This document shows, one piece after another, positions 42,297 to 53,696 of a stretch of DNA of 64,000 nt (position 1 is its first letter; every line of letters begins with the position of its first letter). The DNA is from CAVONB01 sp963697205. Its GTDB lineage: Bacteria > Pseudomonadota > Alphaproteobacteria > Rhizobiales > Hyphomicrobiaceae. Where the stretch lies: contig CAVONB010000002.1 in NCBI GenBank assembly GCA_963697205.1, positions 248,001 through 312,000 of the forward strand. The letters run 5' to 3'. The notes beneath the pieces are model-generated. The model was not told the origin of the DNA, ran no database searches, and worked only from the letters and a program-made list of their open reading frames with translations. The translations under genes and the position numbers were made by a program.

Positions 42297-43933
42297 TCAG
42301 GCGGCTTGGTTGACTGTCGCGTCCGGTCGCCGCCAGTTCCAAGGCAATAGCTCGTCGATGCGCGATGCCGGATGCCCGGCAATGCGGGCGAGGACATCGG
42401 CAAGCCAGGCCTGCGGGGCGATATCGTTCATCTTCGCCGTGACGATCAGGCTGTACATGGCAGCAGCACGAATGCCGCCGCGATCGGAGCCGGCGAACAG
42501 CCACGACTTGCGTCCAAGAGCAATACCGCGCAGGGCGCGCTCGGCGGCGTTGTTCGACAGGCAGATGCGTCCGTCGTCGAGGTAGTGCGAGAAGGCGGGC
42601 CAGCGCTTGAGCATGTAATCCATCCCCTTGGCGAGATCGTTGCGGCGTGAGAGCTTCGGCCGCTCGGCCCGCATGCGAGCTTCCAGTTCTTCGACGAGCG
42701 GCCGGCTCAGGTCCTGTCGGACCGCACGGCGCTCGTCTGCCGTCTTGCTGTTGATGCCGCGCTCGATCTCGAACAGCCGATCCATGCGCTGCACGATCTC
42801 CAGCGCCAGCGGTGAGATCGGTACCGGCAACTTGCCCTCAGCCCTGCGGCTGGCACTGGCCTCGATGTCGGCGAGGGCGAAGAACGGCCGGCGGGCGTGC
42901 GCCCAGCAGGCGGCCTCCAGGATCGGCCCCGGCGTTCGCTCCGCCGCATACAGCCGGTTGTATCCGGCGTAGGCGTCGGCTTGCAGGATACCCTGCCATC
43001 GCGAGAGGTGCTCCTCGACGTGGGCTCCGCCGCGATCACGCGAATAATAGAACATCGCGGCCGGCGGAGCGCCGCCTTCGAAGGGTCGATCATCGCGCAC
43101 GTAGACCCAGCAGCGCCCGGTGTGGGTCTTGCCCTTCGCCAGGACCGGCACCGTGGTGTCGTCACCATGCAGCCGCTCGGCCGCGAGCACGTGCGCCTCG
43201 ATGCGCTTCAGAAGCGGGGCCAGAACGGCGCAGCCGGCGCCGACCTGATCGGCGAGCGTCGACAGACTGAGCGGTACGCCCTCGCGGCCATAGCGCTCGG
43301 CCTGACGGTTCAGCGGCTGATGCTGCCCGAACTTCTCGAACAGCAGCATGGCCATGCAGGTTCGGGCCGGCCCAGCCGCGCGGCGTGACGTGGAACGGCG
43401 CCGGTGGCTGCGCTGATCTTCTCGCAGTCCCGGCACGTCATCTTTTCGCGCACGTGCTGGATGACCTTCCACTGTCGCGGAATCACCTCCAGCGTCTCGG
43501 TAACCGTCTCGCCAAGCTTCCTGCAGGCGCGTGCCGCCGCAGCAGTCGCAGGTGTCAGGGCGGGCACGACGATGCGCTCGCGCGGCAGGTGCTCTGGGAA
43601 CGGCTGGCGCGACGGACGCTTGCGTGTGAACGGCACAACGCTCGTCGTCCTGGCGGCCGCCTGCTCGGCGGCGAGCTCGTCCTCGGTGGCGTCGGCTTCC
43701 AGCTCTTCGAGCTCCAGCTCCATCTGTTCGAGAAGACGCGCCGTCCGCTCCGAGCGCGGCCCGTAGATCTGCCGCTTGAGCTTGGCGATCTCCAGGTTCT
43801 GTCGCGCGATCGTCGCGGCGTCGTCGGCCAGTTGGGCGCGGGCCAGCGCCAGCTCGGCATCGGCCAGTGCGGCCCGGGCGTCAGCGGCGGCCAGAGCCGC
43901 TCTCAGCGTCTCGATGTCGGACGACGAATCCAT
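42297..43933 (-). pseudogene. IS66 transposase TnpC, frameshifted
   Basis: About 545 codons. The N-terminal part (MDSSSDIETLRAALAAADAR coiled coil, then LKRQIYGPRSERTARLLEQM, and the zinc-finger-like HVREKMTCRDCEKIS) is in one frame. The catalytic part (LLFEKFGQHQPLNRQAERYG, GYNRLYAAERTPGPILEAAC, NNAAERALRGIALGRKSWLF) is in another, and the join lies near 43370-43410. Two small indels in the VTPRGWAGPNL region explain it. The C-terminus LPWNWRRPDATVNQAA sits just inside the left end. Confidence 0.8.
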
Positions 43934-43981
43934 GCCCCGAGGGAATCACAGGCTGCCGTTCGTTGCCCGCAGAAAGCACAG

Positions 43982-44215
43982 CTATCCAGCGCGTTCCGGC
44001 CGGAATGTGTGAACCGGGTTACGCCAGTCGATCCCCTTCAGCATGTATCCCAGTTGCGCGGCCGAAATGGCAAGACTGCCGTTGCTCACTGTCGGCCAAA
44101 CGAAGCGGCCACGCTCCAGTCGCTTGGCGTAAAGGGAAATACCCAGGCCGTCGTGCCAGAGGATCTTGATCAGGTCGCCTCTGGCGCCGCGAAACACGAA
44201 CAGGTCGCCGGCGAA
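43982..44215 (-). pseudogene. IS66 TnpB, 3-prime part
   Basis: Residues from AGDLFVFRGARGDLIKILWH onward (DGLGISLYAKRLERGRFVWP, AAQLGYMLKGIDWRNPVHTF) form the C-terminal two-thirds of TnpB. The N-terminal third is at 47644-47760. Joining GRDPF from that part to AGDLFVF here restores the family sequence. The RIT element lies exactly between. Confidence 0.85.
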
Positions 44216-44243
44216 GGGTTATGTGGCGCGATACATAACCCTT

Positions 44244-44330
44244 CTTATGTGTCGGCTGACGTTATGTGGCGGAGGCGGCCGAAGGCCGTGCGCGGACGGG
44301 CCATGATCTGCTTTCCCCGCCACATAATAT
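44244..44330. repeat. RIT terminal inverted repeat, left arm
   Basis: 87 bases beginning CTTATGTGTCGGCTGACG and ending CCGCCACATAATAT. It matches the right arm in 85 of 87 positions. It contains TTATGTGGCGG internally as well as at its end, so each arm has subrepeats that may be recombinase sites. Its last base is the first base of the ritC stop. Confidence 0.9.
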
Positions 44331-45337
44331 CAGATGCTCTCCAGTAGCCGCAGAACAGCGTCCTTCGGTTGGAAGCGGGCACTTCGGTTGGTCGAGACGC
44401 CTGCCTTCACGAGACCCCGCCTCATCATCTCGACGTCCGCGGCGGCGTAGCGGTGGGTTGTGGCGACCTGGGCGTGTCCGAGCCAAGCCTGGATCGTCAG
44501 GAGATCGACACCCGATCGGAGGAGCTTCATGGCGAGAGAATGCCGGAAGATGTGCGGTGATATCGACTTGCCGTCCAAGCTCGGTGCTATCGACTTGGCT
44601 CCGGCCGCAGCTCGCCGCACGACGTGCGTCGCTCCGAAGCGCGTCAGACGCTCGCCGTGGGCACCGACGAAGATTGGCTGCGGCTCGTGATGAGCAAGCC
44701 CGCGTTCCTTCAGCAGCTCAGTCAGTGATCGCACCAGATCCCGAGGAATGGGAACGACACGATCTCGGCGCCCCTTGCCGTGAAGCAACACCTGCGGGCT
44801 CCCTCGCTGCAAACGAAGATCACTCGCGTTGGCGCCGATTGCTTCGGACACGCGGGCGCCGGTTCTCGCCAGGAAAAGCAGAAGAACTCGATCGCGCCGA
44901 CCGCGGCGTGTCGTCTGAGCAGGGGTTGCGATGATGGCCTCGACCTCGGCGTTGGTGAGGTGGCGCGTCAACGAAATATGAGCCCTCTTGGTGGGGATTG
45001 CCAAGACGCGTTGGGCGATACCGAAGGCGGCGGGATCAGCGGCGGCGACGTGATGGAAGAAGGATCGAACAGCGGCTAGCCGGGCATTGCGCGTTGCGAC
45101 GGAGTTGTTCCGCTTCTCCTCGAGTTCGTCGAGGAAGGCGAGAACGAGGTCCTGATCGAGCTCCTCGAGCGTCAGCGCGATCGGCTCCTTGCCCAATCGG
45201 CCGGCGGCAAACAGGATCAGCATGCGCAAGGCATCGCGATAGCTGGCCATGGTCGCAGGCGTGGCGTTACGCTGCTTGGCCAGCCGCCGACGGAAGTACA
45301 ACTCCAGGAGCGGTGCCAGACAAAGATCCTCTCTCAT
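44330..45337 (-). CDS. ritC: RIT tyrosine recombinase RitC
   Basis: A 335-residue tyrosine recombinase. It starts MREDLCLAPLLELYFRRRLA and has an N-terminal SAM-like domain. Catalytic residues are visible: Arg in RTGARVSEAIGANASDL, Lys in HGKGRRDRVVPI, HxxR in SPHIFRHSLAMKLL, His in WLGHAQVATT and Tyr in HRYAAADVEMM. The start overlaps the ritB stop by ATGA. The last member of the trio is usually the most XerC-like, as here. Confidence 0.9.
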   Translation of the reverse strand: MREDLCLAPLLELYFRRRLAKQRNATPATMASYRDALRMLILFAAGRLGKEPIALTLEELDQDLVLAFLDELEEKRNNSVATRNARLAAVRSFFHHVAAADPAAFGIAQRVLAIPTKRAHISLTRHLTNAEVEAIIATPAQTTRRGRRDRVLLLFLARTGARVSEAIGANASDLRLQRGSPQVLLHGKGRRDRVVPIPRDLVRSLTELLKERGLAHHEPQPIFVGAHGERLTRFGATHVVRRAAAGAKSIAPSLDGKSISPHIFRHSLAMKLLRSGVDLLTIQAWLGHAQVATTHRYAAADVEMMRRGLVKAGVSTNRSARFQPKDAVLRLLESI

Positions 45338-46266
45338 GCTGCACCTCCGTCGATGGAGGCGCGTTCGGCCGCGACGGCGAGGAGTTCTGATGAACTGGTC
45401 AGGTAGTACGCCGTGTCGCTGTAGCTGGCGTGGCCGAGATAGGTGGCGAGGAGCGGCAGCAGCGCTTGGACATCCGCGCGCTGCTGGTGCCAGAGCCTGA
45501 GCCTGGTCACCGCGAATCGATGCCTCAGATCGTGCGGTCGCAGAGGCTTGCCATCGTCGAGACCGGCGTACTTGCGGGCCTTGACGAAGTTGCATTGCAA
45601 GCCGGCAGCCGAGAGACGACAGCCTCGCGAGCTGAGAAAGAAGCCCGCGTCCACGAGCGCGGGAAACGCCGCGTCGCGCCCGCGGGCGTATCGGCGCAGA
45701 GCGGCCAGTGTCGTTGGGTGAACAGGAACCAGGCGGTCCTTACGAAACTTGGTCTTGCGGATGAGAATGACCCCACAGGTTAGATCGACATCGTCGCGAT
45801 CCAGTCTGATCGCTTCACCGGATCGCAACCCCGTGCTCGCGAGTAGTCCGATCAACGTCGCCATCGTGGAGCCAACGAGAGGCAGCCTCGGCGAAAGGAG
45901 CCTGCATGCGCCAATGAGCGACGCAAGCTCGGCATCGCTCACGATGCGCGGCGGCGGAATCGCCCTCGACCTATGGAACGCTTTGCGGTCCAAGGCCTCG
46001 GTTCGTGCGTCGTAGAGGGCGAGGTACTCGTAGAACCGGCGGAGAACTCCGTGACGAACGGCACGACTGTTGGCGGCGCCGCGGAACGACAGGACGAAAT
46101 CGATCGCCATAGTCCGGGTGGCAGGCCCATCGAGCTGGGATCGCACGACGTGATGTACGAATGCCCGCAGCGTCCCTGCTTGCTTGTCGAAGGCATAGCC
46201 AAGGGACCGGCGCAGCTCGATGTGGCGTTCGACCTTCTCGCTGAGAAAAGTGGCAAAGGCGGTCAT
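45334..46266 (-). CDS. ritB: RIT tyrosine recombinase RitB
   Basis: A 310-residue tyrosine recombinase (MTAFATFLSEKVERHIELRR start). Catalytic residues: Arg in STGLRSGEAIRLDRDDVDL, Lys in KTKFRKDRLVPVH, HxxR in RPHDLRHRFAVTRLRLWH, His in YLGHASYSDTAYYL with the likely Tyr following. It overlaps ritA and ritC by four bases at either end, so the trio is translated as one unit. Confidence 0.9.
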   Translation of the reverse strand: MTAFATFLSEKVERHIELRRSLGYAFDKQAGTLRAFVHHVVRSQLDGPATRTMAIDFVLSFRGAANSRAVRHGVLRRFYEYLALYDARTEALDRKAFHRSRAIPPPRIVSDAELASLIGACRLLSPRLPLVGSTMATLIGLLASTGLRSGEAIRLDRDDVDLTCGVILIRKTKFRKDRLVPVHPTTLAALRRYARGRDAAFPALVDAGFFLSSRGCRLSAAGLQCNFVKARKYAGLDDGKPLRPHDLRHRFAVTRLRLWHQQRADVQALLPLLATYLGHASYSDTAYYLTSSSELLAVAAERASIDGGAA

Positions 46267-47501
46267 GCGGCGCCTCCCGGAAAAGGGAGCGCGACGTCGG
46301 CGAGCTGCGAGGTCGCGACCTTCACGTAGAGCGCCGTCGTGTTGATGCTGCGATGCCCGAGAAGATCGGCAACCTCGTTGATCGGCCTTCGTTGCTCGAC
46401 AAGCTCAGTTGCTAGACTGTGGCGCAGAAGATGGGCACCAGCGACGCGACCAAGCTCGATCCCGCTACACCTCAAACGCTTCCGCACGATCCGCGACACG
46501 GGTGCCGCGTACTTGATCGGCCCTACGGGTGCGGTGAACGTCAGGAACAGATACGCACTATCGACCTTCGGTCTCGCCCTCAGGATGTAGTCGGCAAGCG
46601 CGGCGCCGGTCTCCGCGAGTAGCGGGACCACTCGGTCGCGCTTGCCCTTCGTGTGCCGGATAAAGACTTCGCCAGCTCGCCAGTCGAGATCTTGGAGCCG
46701 AAGAGCGCGCAGCTCGCCGTTGCGCATGCCTGTCGTCGCGAGCAGCAGAAGAATGGCCTGATCGCGAACATCGATCGGCGTTGCCCTGCCGATCGTATCG
46801 ATGGCACGGCGAACCTCTGTCCAGGATAGCCGCGGCGGCAAATGGGCCAACCGCCAGTGGGGCGTTCTTGGAACGATGGGTGAAAGATCCCGATGGTGAT
46901 GACCGGCGCAATGCAGAAAGCGGAGAAAGCCTCGGGTATGAGACGTTGCTGCCGTGCGCGTGCTCGAGGCCGCGGACAGCGATAGCTGGTGCTCTACGGC
47001 GGCTATGACGTGCTGCGCCTTCATCGTTCCGAGGTCTTGGCCCGGGTGCCGAATGCGGAACCATTGCAGAAAGCGCCGCGCACCCAGGAGAGCGCCATCG
47101 CGGGACTTCGGCTCGAGACCACGCACCTTGCTCAGATAGTTGGAGAACGAGCTCAATAGCGCAGCATCTGGATCGTCGACGACCCTGGCCACCGCCGTCA
47201 CGAAGCGGTTGGGCGCCACTCGTCGAGCGTGCTGAAGCGCAGTCTCTGCGGCGATCCGCGGAGAGCCGGCGCCGAGCGTGCGCAGGTACCGATCGACGAT
47301 GGTCGCGCTGATCGGTTCGGAGCCGCAGCGCTCGGCAACAAAATGGCCGAACCGGGCAATCCGGCTCAGATAGAGCTTGGCGGACGCTGGCTTGTATCCT
47401 TGCGAGTGCAGGTCCCCCGCGATGCGATCCATCTCGGCGCCGAGCGCCCCACTGCGGAGGCGCTTGAGCACCCCGCGATACGAAAAATAGAACTCGAGCA
47501 T
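46263..47501 (-). CDS. ritA: RIT tyrosine recombinase RitA
   Basis: A 412-residue tyrosine recombinase, first of the trio (MLEFYFSYRGVLKRLRSGAL start). Catalytic residues: Arg in TTGMRNGELRALRLQDLDW, Lys in HTKGKRDRVVPL, HxxR in AHLLRHSLATELVEQ, His in LLGHRSINTT and Tyr in ALYVKVATSQL. Its frame is open upstream through the right terminal repeat, but 47501 is the first start that matches the family. Confidence 0.9.
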   Translation of the reverse strand: MLEFYFSYRGVLKRLRSGALGAEMDRIAGDLHSQGYKPASAKLYLSRIARFGHFVAERCGSEPISATIVDRYLRTLGAGSPRIAAETALQHARRVAPNRFVTAVARVVDDPDAALLSSFSNYLSKVRGLEPKSRDGALLGARRFLQWFRIRHPGQDLGTMKAQHVIAAVEHQLSLSAASSTRTAATSHTRGFLRFLHCAGHHHRDLSPIVPRTPHWRLAHLPPRLSWTEVRRAIDTIGRATPIDVRDQAILLLLATTGMRNGELRALRLQDLDWRAGEVFIRHTKGKRDRVVPLLAETGAALADYILRARPKVDSAYLFLTFTAPVGPIKYAAPVSRIVRKRLRCSGIELGRVAGAHLLRHSLATELVEQRRPINEVADLLGHRSINTTALYVKVATSQLADVALPFPGGAA

Positions 47502-47557
47502 GTGCCCCCTCTTGCGTTGCGCCGCAGGGGATCCTGCGGCTGCGCCAGAGGCACGGA

Positions 47558-47644
47558 ATATTATGTGGCGGGGAAAGCAGAGCGTGGCCCGTCCGCGCAC
47601 GGCCTTCGGCCGCCTCCGCCACATAACGTCAGCCGACACATAAG
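47558..47644. repeat. RIT terminal inverted repeat, right arm
   Basis: The mirror of the left arm, ATATTATGTGGCGGGG to CGACACATAAG, with two mismatches in 87. It lies between the ritA start and the tnpB 5-prime fragment, so the promoter for the trio must lie in or just after it. Confidence 0.9.
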
Positions 47645-47760
47645 AACGGATCGCGGCCGAGCGTCTCCTGCACCTGCAGCGCGAGCCCATTCATGCCGCG
47701 CCGCATGTCGGTGCGGCCCACCGAGAGCCACACCCGCACACCCGATGGGACCGGGATCAT
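47644..47760 (-). pseudogene. IS66 TnpB, 5-prime part
   Basis: It begins MIPVPSGVRVWLSVGRTDMR (start 47760, overlapping the tnpA stop by ATGA) and runs to LQVQETLGRDPF, where the RIT element interrupts it. The rest is at 43982-44215. Confidence 0.85.
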
Positions 47761-47838
47761 GGCTTCCTCAAGACGTCGAGTACACGCCTGAGGGCACGGC
47801 CGTCGAAGCTTGATCCGACGCGAATGCGACAGTCGCCG
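47757..47838 (-). pseudogene. IS66 TnpA, 3-prime part
   Basis: DCRIRVGSSFDGRALRRVLD then VLRKP, the usual TnpA C-terminus. It joins in frame to IEIEVGG at 49168 once the IS3 element and one GCCG are removed. Confidence 0.85.
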
Positions 47839-47866
47839 TGACCTGCCCTGTTTCCTCGGACCACTT

Positions 47867-48844
47867 TTAACTTGAGACGACCACCCTGGCTGCTGCCTTT
47901 CGTTGCCCCTTGCGGGACGGTGCCGTGTCGGGGCGGGGCGTCGTGCCAGTGCACGTCTTCGGCATGACGGCCCCATGTACCGCAGCGGTCCGCCCCGTCA
48001 CTCGACGTGCTGCTGCGTCTTGCTCCTTGATCCCCGCCGCGAAGGCTGCGGGCGTGAGATAGCCCAAGCTCGAATGCGGCCTGACGTCGTTGTAGTGCCT
48101 GCGCCACCGCTCGATCACGACCTTGGCCTCGGCCCGCGAACGGAACCATTCCAGACTCAGGCACTCGTCGCGCAGCTTACCGTTGAAGCTCTCCGTCGTG
48201 CCATTCTGCCAGGGCTTGCCCGGATCGATCAATGCCGAGCCGATGCCCTGCTCCACGATCCACTTGAGCAAGGCGCGCGACACGAACTCCGGCCCATTGT
48301 CCGAGCGCAGATAGAGCGGTGCGCCGCGCTGCGACACGAGCCGCGACAGCACCTCGATCACACGTCCGGACCGGATGCGGCCGTCGACCTCGATCGCCAG
48401 GCCTTCCTTGGTCCATTCGTCGGTCACCGTCAGACACTTCAGCTGCTGCCCGTTGGCGCACCAGTCGAACACGAAATCGTAGGACCAAACCTGGTTCGCT
48501 CCCGTCGGTGCGTTGGGACGCGGGCGGCCCGTCGCAACGCGCTTTTTCGGCCGCTTGCGCGGCACCTGCAGCCGCGCCTGCCGCCACAACCGATGCGCGC
48601 GGCCAAAGCTCATCGTGTGACCGTCACGGTCGAGGAAGATCGCGATCCGCCGATAGCCGTAGCGCGGATACTGCGCAGACAACTCCGCCATCCGCTTCAA
48701 CACGGGCGCATCCCTCACTACCTTGATCGACCTGTAATGCAACGCCGATCGCCCAACCCCGAGCAGCGTGCAGGCCCGCCGTTGCGACAGGCCATGGCCC
48801 GTCGCGTACGCAACACCGGAACGGCGAGCCGGCACGCTCACCAT
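47867..48844 (-). CDS. IS3-family transposase OrfB
   Basis: A 325-residue integrase-core protein. DDE residues are in WSYDFVFDWCANGQQLKCLT, LRSDNGPEFVSRALLKWI and NGTTESFNGKLRDECLSLEW. The upstream helix-turn-helix SQRRACTLLGVGRSALHY is usual. It is probably made as OrfAB by -1 slippage on the seven-A run at the end of orfA. Its stop lies in the left terminal repeat. Confidence 0.92.
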   Translation of the reverse strand: MVSVPARRSGVAYATGHGLSQRRACTLLGVGRSALHYRSIKVVRDAPVLKRMAELSAQYPRYGYRRIAIFLDRDGHTMSFGRAHRLWRQARLQVPRKRPKKRVATGRPRPNAPTGANQVWSYDFVFDWCANGQQLKCLTVTDEWTKEGLAIEVDGRIRSGRVIEVLSRLVSQRGAPLYLRSDNGPEFVSRALLKWIVEQGIGSALIDPGKPWQNGTTESFNGKLRDECLSLEWFRSRAEAKVVIERWRRHYNDVRPHSSLGYLTPAAFAAGIKEQDAAARRVTGRTAAVHGAVMPKTCTGTTPRPDTAPSRKGQRKAAARVVVSS

Positions 48845-49101
48845 TTTTTTGCGGCGATCTCCTTCATCACCTCGATCTCCAGATCACGCTCGGCGACGAG
48901 CTTCTTCAGCCGCGCGTTCTCCGTCTCCAGCTGCCTCAGCCGGCGCACATCGTCCGACTGCAGCACGCCGAAGCGCTTGCGCCACGTGTAGATCGTCTGC
49001 TCGCTGATCCCGTGCTTCTTCGCAACGCCCGCGATCGGATCCCGGTCCGCCTCGCGAAGGATCGCCACCATCTGCTCGTCCGTGAACCTGCTCTTGCGCA
49101 T
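48838..49101 (-). CDS. IS3-family OrfA
   Basis: An 87-residue protein with a helix-turn-helix (GVAKKHGISEQTIYTWRKRF) and a leucine zipper (LRQLETENARLKKLVAERDL). It ends IAAKKW, encoded by GCAAAAAAATGG, where a -1 shift would fuse it to OrfB. The start at 49101 is the first ATG inside the right terminal repeat. Confidence 0.9.
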   Translation of the reverse strand: MRKSRFTDEQMVAILREADRDPIAGVAKKHGISEQTIYTWRKRFGVLQSDDVRRLRQLETENARLKKLVAERDLEIEVMKEIAAKKW

Positions 49102-49167
49102 CTGCCTCTCCCTTCAGGAGGGCAGTCTCTCAAGTTATCGCTGGTCCGAAAAGTCGGGGGCAGGTCA

Positions 49168-49488
49168 GCCGCCGACCTCGATCTCGATGGTGTCGGCACA
49201 CTCCGGCACGACCGCCGCAGGCCGGGCAACTGCGTCGCCTTGCGCGTCCGCGACGATCGTCACCGGCACGAGCGTCGGCATCGATGCTGGAGACGGCGAT
49301 GCCGACTGCAACTCCACTGCTCCATACCGGCGACGCCAACTGAACACCTGGTTCGCGTTGACGTCGTACTGGCGTGCCACCACCGATACCGAGGCGCCGG
49401 GCGCAAGCGTCGCCGCCACGATCTCCCGCTTCAGGGCCTCAGGCCACCGCTTGTTCCGCCGCTTCGCCTTTGTGTCCACATCCGACAT
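49168..49488 (-). pseudogene. IS66 TnpA, 5-prime part
   Basis: MSDVDTKAKRRNKRWPEALK with a helix-turn-helix (SVVARQYDVNANQVFSWRRR) and the C-terminal IEIEVGG at the IS3 junction. The remaining 24 or so residues are at 47757-47838. Confidence 0.85.
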
Positions 49489-49583
49489 CGTGGGCACATC
49501 CTCGCTCCCATCGATCTATCCCGAGCCCGGGAGACTCGAACAATGGCCGAGCCGCGACAAGGCGGTGCTCACCGGAGGGAGAC

Positions 49584-49752
49584 CGAGATCCGTCGGCGTA
49601 CGCGCGTCGTTGGCGCGTTCCCTGACGGGCAATCCGCGTTGAACCTGGCCGCAGCTCGGCTCCGCCACGTCGCCGGCACCCAATGGTCGACCAAGAGGTA
49701 TCTGTCGATGGACCTGCTGAAGGATCATCAATCCACCAACGCCACCGCCTGA
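49584..49752 (+). pseudogene. IS256-family transposase, C-terminal part
   Basis: After the second copy of the 8-bp duplication the frame reads EIRRRTRVVGAFPDGQSALN, then LAAARLRHVAGTQWSTKRYL, and stops at 49752. This is the usual C-terminus of IS256 transposases and continues LREIR from 42260. Confidence 0.88.
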
Positions 49753-49836
49753 GCCCGGGCCGGACGCCGCTCAGCCGAAACCGAATGTGCGAAAGAAACT
49801 GGACACTACCCCCATTGGGGGCAGGGGCAGTCACAG

Positions 49837-49862
49837 CAAGGCGGCGCTCACCGGAGGAAGAC
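49837..49862. repeat. Solitary IS66-like right end
   Basis: CAAGGCGGCGCTCACCGGAGG then AAGAC matches the right end of the IS66 element (49558-49583) at 24 of 26 bases, but no IS66 gene is attached. It lies just outside the IS256 end. Confidence 0.6.
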
Positions 49863-49901
49863 ATAAGACGCGTGCGGATTGAACCAGCGGCGACCGGAAA
49901 A

Positions 49902-49938
49902 CGAAAAACCCCCGCCGCGGACACGACGGGGGTTTTCG
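49902..49938 (-). terminator. Terminator of the rrn operon
   Basis: CGAAAAACCCCCG pairs with CGGGGGTTTTCG around a 12-base loop. On the minus strand it is a GC-rich stem ending in TTTTT, about 70 bases after the 5S gene. Confidence 0.8.
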
Positions 49939-50009
49939 AAACATTCGAAAGAGGGGATCTCGATGACCGACGATTTCGCGCCGTTTCAGATGACAAACTC
50001 ACTCCTTGG

Positions 50010-50131
50010 CAGACCTGGCAACGACCTACTCTCCCGCGTCTTGAGACGAAGTACCATCGGCGCTGGGGCGTTTCACGGCCGAGTTCGGAATGGGATCGGG
50101 TGCAGCCACCCCGCCATAATCACCAGGTCGG
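50010..50131 (-). rRNA. rrf: 5S ribosomal RNA
   Basis: The minus strand reads GACCTGGTGATTATGGCGGG to GAGAGTAGGTCGTTGCCAGG, with the 5-prime GACCTGG pairing with the 3-prime CCAGGTC. It contains the conserved CCGATCCCATTCCGAACTCG. Ends within a few bases. Confidence 0.93.
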
Positions 50132-50361
50132 CAAAGGAGTGAGATGACTTCTGGATTTGTCTGGTCTTGGTATGCGCCAGATAAGATCGCCCTGCGGCAA
50201 TCCGCGTGAGCGCATCTTGCGACCTGCGTTTCCGACGCTCATTGGCCTCGTTCCAGCACGCTATCACGTAATGGACTGAGGACTGCCCGCCTGGCAGCCG
50301 CCGACGCACACAGTGCGCCAAACGACTGCACAAAGCAGCAATGAGCATTGCTTAATGAGAG

Positions 50362-53165
<2,804 letters not shown>

Positions 53166-53540
53166 TAGCAATGCTCACCCCTATCGCCGAACCCAGACGC
53201 GTTCCGCAGAGGAAACGCGCTCGGCCCGCCGACGTCGGCAGGATGGTCATTACGTATTAGAAAGACCAGAAGTCATCGAGATAAACCCAAGCACACGCCG
53301 CGGTCAGGCAAGCGTGGACCCTTTCAGGCAGAACCGGCGGACGTTGATGTCGACGTCCTCATGAAAGCGCCCTTGCGGACGCTCCACGTGCCGGAGCCTC
53401 AGGCCTATCCCCTCTTTACGATGTCAAGAACACCCGCGCGCCCTTGGCGGCGGGTCAGCCCGCATTTCTGCGGGATCTCAGTCTTCGTCACGGATGCGTC
53501 CACTGGCGCCGGCCTTGAAGGCGGCGCGCTGCGGACAGGA

Positions 53541-53616
53541 TGGTGGAGCCAGACGGGATCGAACCGACGACCTCATGCTTGCAAAGCACGCGCTCTCCCA
53601 GCTGAGCTATGGCCCC
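53541..53616 (-). tRNA. tRNA-Ala (TGC)
   Basis: 76 nt including CCA. The anticodon loop is CTTTGCAAG, acceptor GGGGCCA/TGGCTCC, with TTCGATC in the T-loop. It lies in the 16S-23S spacer. Confidence 0.97.
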
Positions 53617-53696
53617 AATCCCAATCATCGACAGCATCGATGCTGCTGCTGTCACGTTCAAACCGACCGGCCGGTACCGTCGCCACAAGAGTAGCT

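Larger units (their letters stand above)
44216..47643 (-). mobile_element. Recombinase-in-trio (RIT) element
   Basis: Three tandem tyrosine recombinase genes, each overlapping the next by ATGA, lie between 87-bp terminal inverted repeats. The whole interrupts IS66 tnpB. GAA occurs on both sides (44213-44215 and 47644-47646) and may be a short target duplication. An extra hairpin GGGTTATGT/ACATAACCC lies at the left edge (44216-44241). The layout matches the described RIT elements. Confidence 0.85.
47839..49167 (-). mobile_element. IS3-family element (IS407-like), complete
   Basis: 1329 bp. The ends TGACCTGCCCTGTTTCCTCG and, inverted, TGACCTGCCCCCGACTTTTC are related terminal repeats that share CGGACCA and AACTTGAG further in. 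GCCG lies on both sides (47835-47838 and 49168-49171), the 4-bp duplication typical of the IS407 group. It carries orfA and orfB with a frameshift site. It interrupts IS66 tnpA. Confidence 0.9.
42261..49583 (-). mobile_element. IS66-family element, itself carrying RIT and IS3 insertions
   Basis: The left end GTAAGCATCCGGTGAGC (42261-42277) and right end GCTCACCGGAGGGAGAC (49567-49583) are inverted repeats (13 of 17). CGAGATCC flanks both sides (42253-42260 and 49584-49591), the 8-bp duplication expected of IS66. Taking out the RIT and IS3 inserts with one copy of each duplication leaves about 2.56 kb, the normal IS66 size, with tnpA, tnpB and tnpC in order on the minus strand. Confidence 0.85.
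41134..49810 (+). mobile_element. IS256-family element, split by IS66
   Basis: The transposase gene starts at 41207 and breaks at 42260; its last 56 or so codons resume at 49592. The ends are not certain. The left end abuts the IS3 remnant near 41134, and the right end probably lies near GGACACTACCCCC at 49800-49812. An IS66 element with 8-bp target duplication separates the halves. Confidence 0.65.

Noticed and set aside
44330..47501. Integron or prophage integrase for the three recombinases
   Set aside because: Three tandem recombinases with ATGA overlaps and long terminal repeats fit RIT. No attC sites, cassettes or phage genes are present.
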